Source of the DNA: Blattamonas nauphoetae
Taxonomy: Eukaryota > Preaxostyla > Oxymonadida
NCBI GenBank assembly: GCA_033064195.1
Contig: JARBJD010000227.1
Location: forward strand, 1 to 64,000
DNA length: 64,000 bases
Reading direction: 5' to 3'
Of the stretch, positions 20,746 through 30,813 are shown piece by piece. A model generated the notes under the pieces. The model was given only the letters and a program-made list of their open reading frames with translations, was not told the origin of the DNA and did not search any database. Numbering within the stretch: position 1 is the stretch's first letter; every line of letters starts with the position of its first letter. The translations under genes were made by a program, and so were the position numbers.

Positions 20746-23700
20746 TCAGAGTTTTGCGACGATGAGTGAGCAGTTTGTCATTTTCAGTTCTCGACGAATC
20801 ACAAACGGCTGTCGTTCTTTCCATTCGACCACCATTCCTCTGTGTGAGCCTGTCGCTGCTCCCGACGAGCACAGCATCTCACTCTTCACAGCAACAACAT
20901 CGACACTCACTCCAACACACTCCATAGCCACGAAAGGCGCAGGAGACGACGAGGAGCTCGCGAACTTGCAGTTTGAGAACGAGACCTGTCTGCGATCGGT
21001 GGGCGAGGGGGCACCAGACAGCGAGAGGGAGAGGAGGGGCTGGGTGGGTTGGGAGGAGAGGCAGGCGGAGAGCTCAAATTTGGAGAAAACAATGTTTTGG
21101 GATGGCCAGCCACGCAGTTCGACCAATCCACCCTTCGTCACTCGCACTGTCCTCCACTCGCTTTCTGAGATTGAGAGGAAGGAAGTGTCGGAGAGAGAGA
21201 AGAGTGTGGACGAGAACGACGAGGATGTGATTGTGAGGTGCGTGATGGAGAGAGACGAGGCCGACAAGCACTCCACAAATCCAACCGACGCTGACACCTC
21301 ACTCACCCAACAGTTCGTCAGTGTCATTTCGCTGTCCCGAACAACAAACAAGAACAGAGCAGATCCATCGCTGCTCGCCATCGTCGTGATCTCCACATTC
21401 AGTAAAGTCAGCACAGAATGATTAGTCCCACAAATCACTCCTCCCATCCCTCCAAACCCTGTCGCGTTCACTCGCAGCTTCGAGAGTGGTCGAGATGTTG
21501 AACTCGACGAGAAACCGATCAGTGCGAGTTCCTGGCGAGAGACAACGAAGTGAGCAGAGAGCAGTGGGCTGTTCGACAGCACAAGTTCGGTGTTGGCTGT
21601 CGCGACTTGGAGAAGAGCGGCGTCGATCGTTGGGCATGCTGTGTGTTCTGTCTCTCCACAATTCCTCTCCCCATGTTCCGACTTGCTGTCCACAAAAAGT
21701 GATGTTGCGTCTGTCGCTGGTCGCAGAATGTCCAACAGCGAGTTGCTCCCGAAAGTGCTTTCAGCTGACAAGTCTTCGCCCCAAAGCATCTCCAAATGCT
21801 CCCGACGATTCACGCGGGTCAGTGTCCCTTCCCACTCCTCTTCGCGGATGAAGCTCGGCAGATTGTATCCTTCCACAAACACCCACTTCCCACGTCCTTC
21901 CGCCGTGCTCACTTTGCACTCCGAGAAAGTCGCCGAGATGCGATAGTTGGAGGGGAGAGACGAGGACGAGAACGACACGAAGATCGCTCCTCCATCCAGC
22001 CCGCTCCAGCACTTCTCGAAAAGCGTGTTTGAGATGGCCAGTTTGGAAGCGGCGCCAGTCAGCGAGACGAACAGCGCGCCGCCTCCCACACTCGCTTGTG
22101 GAATCGGGTCGACGTGGTCTCCAACACAATTCGAGAACACAGATTGAGATTCGGGGCTTCCGATGGAGAGCTCTGTGCCAGTCAGTCGAGCCATCCACGC
22201 TGCGTAAGGCGAGTGGATGTTCTTGACTGTTGTTTTGGTCGAACGGAGCGATCCAGTTTGTTGGACGATGACGAATGACAGTGTGTGTCTCCTCGATCCG
22301 CCATCCACAGAAACATCGGTGAGCGTGAGAGTGCCGAATGGGACGCTGAGAAAGGCATAGTTGTCCATCGTCCCTTCGATGATGATCTTCACCTTCGACA
22401 GAGTCAGATGACCAGACTGAACGTAGAGAGTGCAGGTCAGCGATCCGTCTGCGTTTGGTGTTGTGGTCAGGAGGAGATTGGAGAAGGTCGCGACAGAGTT
22501 AACGGCGAGCATGCTCTTATCACGAAAGGTGAACGAGGAAGTTGATGAAGTGCCTGTGATGGAGAAGTCGACATCGATGCTGTTCTCTCCAGTGATCGTT
22601 GCTGAGCCGTGGATGTTGATTGCATTCAAATCCTCTTCCTCTGCTCGATTCTGAGCTTTTTGGAATGTTTGGCACCATTTCCCGAGAAACCCACAATCAG
22701 AAGAGTCCTCGCCGGTGTCAGAAAGACCGACAGCGCTGCCCTTTCCAACCAAAAACAGAAGAAGAGACGCGTCGACAGGATTGTCTCGATCTGTCTCGTC
22801 TGTCGTCCACAGATAATGCGGAGGTGTGGATGACGAGTAGGAGCCGGCAAAGCGAGTGTCGTCCTTTGTGAATTGGGTGTTTATATTCTTTCCAACAATC
22901 CACACAAAATGAAAGATGGTCGGGAGAGGGGAGTCAGGTTCCAAATATTTGAGATCGGTCAGTTTGAGATTGGCGGTGCCTGTCATCTGCAAATATACCT
23001 TCAGCATCGACTGATCCTCCACGAGCTCTGACGGGAAAGTGTTTGGTTGTAGGGTGATATTGTTCATTGTCAGCGACGAGTCTTTATCAATGGTAGTTAC
23101 AAGCACAGCACCAAATTCGTCGTTGCGGCGGGGATCAAGCGTGACGTTTGTGAAGCGTGTATGCTCGATGACGAGGGAGTTGGTTCGGTGATAGACGATT
23201 GTATCATAAAGATGAAATGAATCAAACTGACAGTTCGTTATCGTCGTTCTTCTTCCTGTGACAAAGATCAGTGAATAGTGGAGAGAATTCGTGACTTGAT
23301 ACACAAACTTCAGATTCTGGATTGTGGCTGAGCCCTCACCGATAACGATCATGAGAGAATCATCACCTTGGTATCTCGCATTGTGAATTCGAATTTCTGA
23401 GATGGCATCAGAAGAAGAAGCGATGAGGATGGTGTTGTCTGATTCGTATGAGAGAGGGGTTGTGGTCCGATGATTGTGAAATTTTTCACATGCAACTCGT
23501 GAAAGAATCTGAACTGAGCTTTTTCAGACACTGTGATGGTATAATTGTTTTTATAATTTGTGATTGTCAGATTTCCCGTGTTTGCGTGGTCTTCCAATAG
23601 AATTTGTTGTGAGAGTTCGATTGATGATTGAACGTAGACATACTTCCGACTGTCTGGTGCTTTTAGAGCAATAGCGTGAGCCAACGTGCGGCAAGGCTTA

Positions 23701-26399
23701 GAGCTTGACGAACAATCTTCAGAATCAACGGCATTCTCGCCAGATCCGACATATTGATCATTGGACGTGGTTGTAATGAGTGAAAGAAGGTCGATGGTTG
23801 TTTCTGTGTCTGTGAATTGTCCAACAAAAGCATTCGATTCTGCGTAAACGAGCTCGTTGCGCAAATTGGATGAGACGAGAGCGGCGAAGTTGGGGTGGAT
23901 GATAAAGACAAGTCTCCCTTTCTTCGTCGTTCCACACAAACACGAATCGAAACGTGAAATGATGGAGAGAGAGGAGGACGGAGTGTTGTCAGTGAACTGT
24001 ACGTGTATCACTCCCCCATCCAGATCTGACTCGCACTCCTCGAACGATGATGACGTCGCGTGGAGAAGTGAGACATCTGTCCCACTCACCACACTGCCCT
24101 GTCCTGTCGTTGTGATGTTCACAAAGGAAGACTTGGTCAAGACGAGGCGAGCGGACGATGAGAGGGAGATGAATGAGGATGGAGTGGACGGTGAGAAGTG
24201 CTTGATGGTGACAGTGTGGAGTGTGAGAAGTGAGTTTTCGACGATGAAGAGTGACGACTCTGGTTGTGGAAGAGCATTGAACAGCATCCCAAAGGTTGTT
24301 AAATACAGGCTGGACTGTCGTTCTGAAGACGTCGAATGGAGAGCCATTGAAGTTGATGGGAGTTCTGGACATAGTTGCGGAAGAGTGGCAGATGGCGAGC
24401 CTCCAATTGTGAGAGACGTGTCTGTCAGAGTGAGGGTGGGGAGGGTGACAGTGTTTGTGAGCTCGATGTTTCCAGCTGATCCAACCACAACGATAGCAGT
24501 TTGGATTGAGTTGCAAGGCTCGATTCGACAATCCATCCCATCCTCAGCCAATCCGTCGACGATCACTTTCTTCATCCCAATTAAAGCCGTGATGTCTTTC
24601 ATCGTTGTGAAGCCAACAGTTGTGAAGACAGCTGAACCCAAATAGTATGTTGTCGATGATTCTGAGAAGGACGATTGAAAAGTTGGATTCTGGTTTCCAT
24701 CTGTATTCACAAAGTAGATATCGTGTGACATGAATGACGGACTGTCACCAATTGCAAAATTGTGGCTGAATGAATCACTGGTCGATGTGAAGGACTCGAA
24801 ATCCAGTTGAAGGAACAGTGCTCCTCCCCAACGTCCTGCCTCGTTGTTCAGAAACGAATTCTGATCGAGTTGGAGACTGGGTCCACTTGTGATTATCTTT
24901 GCTGCTCCCGCATCAACGTCTGCCGAATTTCGTTCGAATAAGTTCCGGCTAAGTGATCCATTCATCGAAGTGATCAGAATTGCTCCTGCTGTGCTCGCTT
25001 TGCATTGGTGAAACCTGCATTTTTCCAAAGAGAACTATCCACTCGGAGAAAGAACAAATACTGCCCCACCAGACGGGGAGGAGAATCCAGAGCATGAACA
25101 GCGAAGGAAATAGCAGTTTGAAAGGCGGATTGTTGGGAGATCGCGGTTGACGTGAATTGCAGCACCTCCGACTGTGTCAGGGATGTCGTGGTCGATTGAA
25201 AGGAATGTCATGTCTGAAAATGAGCAGAATGAGAAGGTGAGGGTGATGTCTTCCAGTTGGAGGGAGGGGGAGGGGTCGGGGAAGAGATGAGGATGGGCGG
25301 AGGGATGCGTCGAGTGGAGGAATCGTTGCTTGCGAATAAGGTCAGATTGTGCATATTCTACCTCTTCAGCGTTTAAGTGTTTGTATTTCTTTGGGTTGGT
25401 CAACCATTCTTTGTTGGATTTGATGGAGCGGGCCGACGAGTCGGTGTGACAATTTGAGAATGTCGTGTTTTGAGCGAGAAGACTTCCGCCCAAGTTGACA
25501 TCTCGAATTGTGGTCCCAGAAAGGTGGTTGTTGCAGTGGGATATCGAGCTTCCAATCAGAGTCTGAGAGAGGATGAATTCTTTCGTCGGTTTCGTGTTGT
25601 GGCTTGTGGATACATTAGTGAAGACTAGATGGGACAAAACTGTTTCCAAATGAAAGAGTGGAGGAGGTGTGTGGGAAAGGACATCGCAACTGATGCCCGC
25701 ACCATTCGCAATTGCAATGGAATCGATCGAGCTTGTCGAAATGAAAATATTGGCTTGGTGGTCGTTCCTGAGACCTCTTCCAAGTTTAACGATTTCTTGA
25801 AGAATGTTCGCATTATTGCCGATCTTGCAGGAGATAATCTGGATGGTTGATGCTCTGTCGTATTGATAATGTCTTGACGGGCGGACCAAGAAGCAATTCG
25901 ACGATGGTGAGGACAGAATTATACTGTCACAAACGGTCATCGATGAGGAGTCTAGAATTCCAATGAACATTGTTGGGTTTTGAGTGTTTCGGTTTCGGGT
26001 GGAAAGTGGGGGTTTATTTTTCTGATGGTTCGAACCATCGATCAGCATTGATGCGAATTTAACAGTGGAATTTGATAATATAACCAAGCTGTTATCCTTT
26101 GCATTTCGTTTCGAAGTTTTTGATGCTCTTGGTTGGTGAGTTTCAAGATTTGCGCTGATGGCGAGTTCCGAAGTGAGAGTGGAAAGATTTGCGCTTCCTT
26201 CAATTTCGAGAGTTCGGCTATCTAGTTTTAAATTAAGACTATGTATCGTGGCTGGTGGAAGGCGGAGTTTGACGTGGTCAGTGTTCGACATCGATGGATG
26301 GTGGTTGTCAATGAGAGATTCAAGACTCTGAGGCGTGTGAGAAGTGATGGCTGTCAATGAAGAGGAGAGAAAGGCGAATAAAACAACAGGAGCGACCAT
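20746..26399 (-). pseudogene. Giant secreted beta-helix (Pmp-like) protein, interrupted by one stop and one frameshift
   Basis: The gene starts at 26399 with a clear signal peptide (MVAPVVLFAFLSSSLTAITS). About 1,880 residues of repetitive beta-helix sequence follow, with GGAIHV/GGAVFV/GGALFVS and DGGAIFVS runs and FxxC elements, as in right-handed parallel beta-helix adhesins and chlamydial Pmp repeats. One in-frame TAG lies at 25035-25037, directly after GGAVFVLSPSG; the frame continues afterwards as FSLEKCRFHQC. A second break, a one-base frameshift near 23465, separates FTIIGPQ from SYESDNTILIASSSDAI; no GT...AG intron fits there. Otherwise the gene is open and ends with a TGA at 20746. 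No C-terminal membrane segment is visible. It may be a very young pseudogene, or the breaks may be assembly errors. A cell-surface or secreted role is inferred from signal peptide and fold. Confidence 0.75.
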
Positions 26400-26695
26400 T
26401 GATCACTTTCCGCTGAAGAGGAATGTGTTGGGGATTTCTGCTCACCCACAATTCCATGAATGGATTCAGATGACTCGAAGACCAATTCGATAACTGATGA
26501 GAATAGTAAAGTAAGTCACGATATCTCGATACCACATAACAATACATCAAGAGAGACCGGGCACACGATAGCATGATTCAATTCTTGTCACCCAACTCGA
26601 TCAGACCCTTTTATCTGTTTTTTCTCACTCTCTCAGATGAAACTGATATTATCTTCCTTTCAATACTTCAGTCAAACATCTCTTGGCAAAATCAT

Positions 26696-27085
26696 ACCCC
26701 GTGCCCCCTCACCGAAAATTTCAAATATGCCTATTTTCGATTAATAATCACACTTTTGATGAAATTTTGTGATTTTGAGGGCGAAAAGAAGCTGCCCATT
26801 TTGGCCCGATCCAGCCCATTATTTGTTTCAACACTTCACAAAGATCCTTTTTTCTATGGTACTTTTGAGAATTCACCAATAGTCTTCACAGCCCCCCCTG
26901 CTCTTGAGCGGGGGGCTGTGAAGACTATCCGACATTATGAAAAAGTGTCTGGAAAAAGGATCGGGTGAAGTGTAGATGAATTTATATCTCCAAAACCCGG
27001 TCTCAAATCGAAAAATAATTGCAAAAATATCGTGAAATGGAGTTAAATCAAGCAACTGTTAAAATATTGGAGGGGGGCACGGGGT
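26696..27085. mobile_element. Foldback/MITE-like element, 390 bp
   Basis: The outer ends are inverted (ACCCCGTGCCCCC at the left, reverse complement at the right). The arms stay partly complementary inward, including AACACTTCAC...GATCCTTTTT at the left against AAAAAGGATC...GTGAAGTGT at the right, converging on a perfect GC-rich hairpin. There is no coding capacity. Target duplication could not be defined. It ends 9 bp before the next element. Confidence 0.65.
26879..26928. repeat. Perfect 19-bp hairpin with 12-nt loop
   Basis: The arms ATAGTCTTCACAGCCCCCC (26879-26897) and its exact complement (26910-26928) flank a 12-base loop. It forms the centre of the 390-bp foldback element. It lacks a following T-tract and is not placed at the end of a gene, so a terminator role is unlikely. 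Confidence 0.85.
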
Positions 27086-27094
27086 CGGATTATA

Positions 27095-28104
27095 GGGGGT
27101 GTACTAATTATGTCCCCTCAGGTTTTCTACATATACAGTGAGTGAAGATGGAAAACAAGACCAGGCAGGAGCTTACACCGAGCCAGCGGACAGACTAAAG
27201 TTCGAATTTTACTTCAATATTGCTTTATTCACGAAAATCTATCTTTTTCATGTCTCCTCCTGCTTTGTTTTCACAGATTCACTCATTGATTGATGAAAAG
27301 AATGAGAGAACTGGTTTAATGAGATGACTTCAGCATGAATTCTCGAACTTTGTGTGAATATCATCTTGGTTGGAGAGAACCGGAGGATCCTTGACAATCA
27401 TGACAGGACAACATGACAGATGTCTATCGTCCAATACATTCTAAAAAGTGAGGTTAAAACAAGGAAAGTTTGTCATTCTTCATCAGAGAGTCGATTCAAA
27501 TCTGATCTCGTTCACTTTCCAGAGTGATTCTCACAAGACTTCGATTCTGATAGTACTGTGTTGAAGTATAAAGAATGAGATGGAATTTCTGGAAAAACGT
27601 GAAACTTCACACGTTTCCTCAAATGTAACTTTTTGCATTCTTGGTTAGAGTTTTGCCGTGTGAAATCAAAAAGAGTGCCAGAGACTGCGATCAAAGGTCC
27701 TTTTCTTCTAATTCATAACTTCACCTATTTTTAAAGAGGATAAAATAGGTGATTCATAGAGTCAAATGAGTTGAACAAACATTCGAGTGATGTCAGAACG
27801 AAATCCACTGTTTCGACCAGATCAGCGAATCTATCTGACTTTTTTGCATGTTTAGAGCAAAAATCAAGAGAAAAAGGTGATAATCACTCCAATTAGAAGT
27901 TTGACACAGCTATCGTTTCACATAGAATGAAAAATCAGTGAATCATTTTGAGATTTGTGCGATTTGAGTGACTTAATGAATACGATATTGAAAATCTTTG
28001 CTTAAAATATGAATTGACTCAGTGTAAGACTCTTGACAAAAAATTAACTCAATTGACCTGGTCGACAGCGAGAAAACTCGAGGGGACATACTTAGTAAAC
28101 CCCC
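27095..28104. mobile_element. Non-autonomous TA-flanked DNA element, ~1.0 kb
   Basis: The ends are imperfect inverted repeats of about 37 bp, GGGGGTGTACTAATTATG at the left against GGGGGTTTACTAAGTATG read from the right, both continuing into TCCCCTC and GTTTTCT. TA (or TATA) flanks both sides. The interior is AT-rich without an open frame longer than about 60 codons, so the copy is non-autonomous or eroded. The right end stops 4 bp before the ATG of the ARM-like gene. Confidence 0.7.
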
Positions 28105-28107
28105 TAT

Positions 28108-30529
28108 ATGCCCATCTCTTCACTTCTCGAAGCGCTTCAATGTCATGATGAAGACATTATTGTCGACACGCTTCGAGAATTACAGAACGTGGCGACCGGT
28201 ATGCGATTCTGTTTTCTTCTTCAATTTGTTGATGACTGCTTTGGATGTGTTTCAGAAAGAGATTTAGATGACAGTTTTGATGATTGGTGTCCCTTTCTGT
28301 CTTCTCTGTGTTGTGGAACACACTCATCTGGACTTGTGGTCTCTCCTTTTCGCTTTTGTTCATTCTCTCTTTCAGGCTGAACTGATGAAACTCTTTGAGA
28401 TTCTGTGTTTGTAGTTTTCTTATTGATGATGATGAATGTTCCTTTCCTTTCTTTCAGATTCTCAATCGCCATCGTTCGTTCGCTCTTCGCTTTCCTCTGA
28501 AATGCCTTCTTTCATCCTCACACACTTTGGAGATTGGTCTACGTGTCCTGCATTGGAATCAGTGTGGTTCCTTCTTTCGTCTTGCTCATTTGTTTTCAGT
28601 GTTGTTCTTGCATGGAATCGCTCTTTTTCGAACCTGAAATCGTCGACTCTCTTTTTCTCCAACATAAGGACTTCATTCTTTCTACATTCACTTCTATCGC
28701 AAAGTCAACTCCTTCTTCTGCTGTTGTCACCACTTTGGCACACATTTCTCTCTTCCCTCATCTCAGAATAACTGTCACTCCGACTTCCGGTTCTTGGGTC
28801 TTGCCAAATTGAGGTAAGGTTAGATCGTCGGTGTTTTGCGAATTTAGGTTAATGATGAAGGGAAACAAGTTACGAAAATGAGATAGGAGAAACAAGGGAC
28901 AGTATTTGAAGTGAAAGCTGTTGTGAGGTCTGAATTTGGTGATGATCGGAGTGAATTATGGGTTCGCAAGCCACAGTTCTCACCAACTATAGCTGAACAC
29001 CGATCACTAAATCATTGATTCAATTTGAGAAGTTCTGAACTGCAGTTTTGTGAAGTGGAGAAAAACTGAAATGGAGTTAAATAAATGTATTGTCTGATCG
29101 CACCCTTTATTCCTTGTTACAAGACCCAAGAACCGGAAGTCGGAGTGACAGAAGTCACACGGCTCTCATTGCTCTTTTCACAATCATTGAGCGAGATCCA
29201 CCTGCTCTCACTCTTCCTCCCTCACCCATCTTCCCATCTACTTCCCCATTCCAACAATATTCTGGTCTCTCATTCCTAGTGGCAGTGACAAAGCAACTCC
29301 GAATCGTTTTCTCCGAATTCCAAACTAATCTCCCAACCGATCCTTCACACCTCCCAAAATACGTCCAGATCACGAAAGAAGGTAAATCTATGATCATTCG
29401 TTCCCTCTCATATTGCTCGAAGGCATTTAACCTACCAACTTTTCTTATGAATGCAACTCCACCAATAGAAGTATGTTTTGACTCTTTCCATCATTTCTCT
29501 TCATTTCAGGTTGATTCTGAGATAATTCGAGAATTGATTCTCTTTGTGAGAGATGCTCTCACAACAATTCTCACCATCATCTCAACCATCGACGATCTCA
29601 TCGCTTCTCTTCCCTCCGACTCTTCTCCAACCACTCCATGGGTTTCTGGAGATGACAGACAAATGACAGATTCTCTCAAACATCTTCGTGATACTTGTGA
29701 ACTCTTTGTGAACAATTCATGGTTGTTCTTCATCAGAGTGACATTTCAAATTGCAGATCCGAACACATCATCCTTCCAAACAATCATCCTCGATGATCCT
29801 TCCTTCCCTGACCTCTTTCTCAACTCTCTCAAACTCACCAACAAAGACATCAAATTGAACGCCGTTACGGCCATCAAAAACATCGTCGTTTTGTCTGAAC
29901 GGATGAAATCGAAGTTCATGACAGCGAATCTTGTTGGGCGGATGTTTGAAACAGTTGATTTTGTTTGCCTTCCTCTCTCGGAGTCCAGAACTCTTTTCGA
30001 ACTCACAAACTTCCTCGCTGACATGTTCTTTCCGATTGGAGACGATGAAGAAGTGTGGTTTCAGCAATATAGTCTCATTCGTGTTTCTGTGTTCGAGCCA
30101 GCAAAATACATCCTCACATTTCTCTTCAACAATTGGGAAAAACTCATTCTGGATGAAGAAGGGAAATGGACCATTGAGAAACATCTCTGTTTTATCCAGT
30201 TTAACCTCACAAACATGGAACTGCGATCCGACGAACACGATGCCGACACTGTGTCAGAACTAATGAAATGGGAAATGCGAACGACGGTAGAGACAGAGAA
30301 CGAAGAACATTTTGAGATTACCTTTTTCAGCATGTTGAACAGAACGCACGAATGGAAACGGAACAAACGAGAACGGCAGAAGAGACGAGAAGTGCTCTTG
30401 AGAGAAGAAGGGTGGGACGATGTGTTCGAACTGCGAGTTGTGGGGATGAAAGTGAACTCCCGTCAGACAGGGCAAGATCTCACAGCGGACTTCAGAGTCG
30501 AGCAGACATTCAATGCAGACGAGCTCTGA
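28108..30529 (+). CDS. ARM/HEAT-like alpha-solenoid protein, interrupted by a 380-bp insertion
   Basis: Exons fitting one frame are 28108-28198, 28256 to about 28337 (40-bp intron), then to 28406, 28458-28561, 28600 to about 28727, the segment starting just after the intron ending at 28766, and 29152-29470 and 29510-30529. Introns are 38-57 bp. The product (about 640 residues without the insertion) is rich in Leu/Ile helical pairs, e.g. MPISSLLEALQCHDEDIIVD, LILFVRDALTTILTIIST and LTNKDIKLNAVTAIKNIVVL, as in armadillo-type helical repeats. Joining the flanks of the insertion (28772-29151) leaves the frame open (...NKSHTALIALF...), whereas the insertion itself brings stops. The ATG abuts the end of a transposon, so the true 5' end may lie beyond it or be lost. 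Function is not recognised; such solenoids usually bind proteins. Confidence 0.55.
28772..29151. mobile_element. 380-bp element with perfect 32-bp terminal inverted repeats
   Basis: The 32 bases at 28772-28803 (CTGTCACTCCGACTTCCGG and onward) are exactly complementary to 29120-29151. The interior is non-coding. The element lies inside the coding region of the ARM-like gene, just downstream of a splice acceptor. The perfect ends suggest recent insertion. A duplicated AA may flank it, but the family cannot be assigned. Confidence 0.75.
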
Positions 30530-30813
30530 TCAATGTTGATCATCTGATTGAACACCCGAACAAATATCATTCTCATATCAAGGAAATATATGACAGTTAT
30601 TGTTCATAACATGAAACAGAAAATGAAAAGGAAATGAAATCAGAAGGTGCGTAAAAATGTCCAACAATTGGAATGTGGACCAGACAAAGAATAGTCTGAA
30701 ACTGACTCGAGTATCAACGACGTCAGACCCGCTCTAGCCACAACACTTCAACCGAAAAGGGAATCGTCCCTTTCAGACCAGTCGTGAGCGCCAGGCAGAG
30801 AGGAGAAGGGATG
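30530..30813. other. Convergent spacer holding the abandoned end of gene C
   Basis: From about 30617 onward this sequence is closely similar to the last exon and 3' flank of gene E (about 43900-44090), including the segment encoding TTGLKGTIPFSVEVLWLER in E. In gene C a deletion upstream causes an earlier stop, so this part is no longer translated. Confidence 0.65.

Noticed and set aside
5280-25037. Alternative code with TAA/TAG read as Gln (as in the oxymonad Streblomastix)
   Set aside because: In-frame TAA/TAG occur only in genes that carry other damage. Thousands of codons of kinase-SPRY genes and 527 codons of transposase contain none, and their Gln residues all use CAA/CAG.
26879-26928. 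Transcription terminator
   Set aside because: The hairpin is inside a foldback element, without a T-tract and not at a gene end; the organism is eukaryotic.
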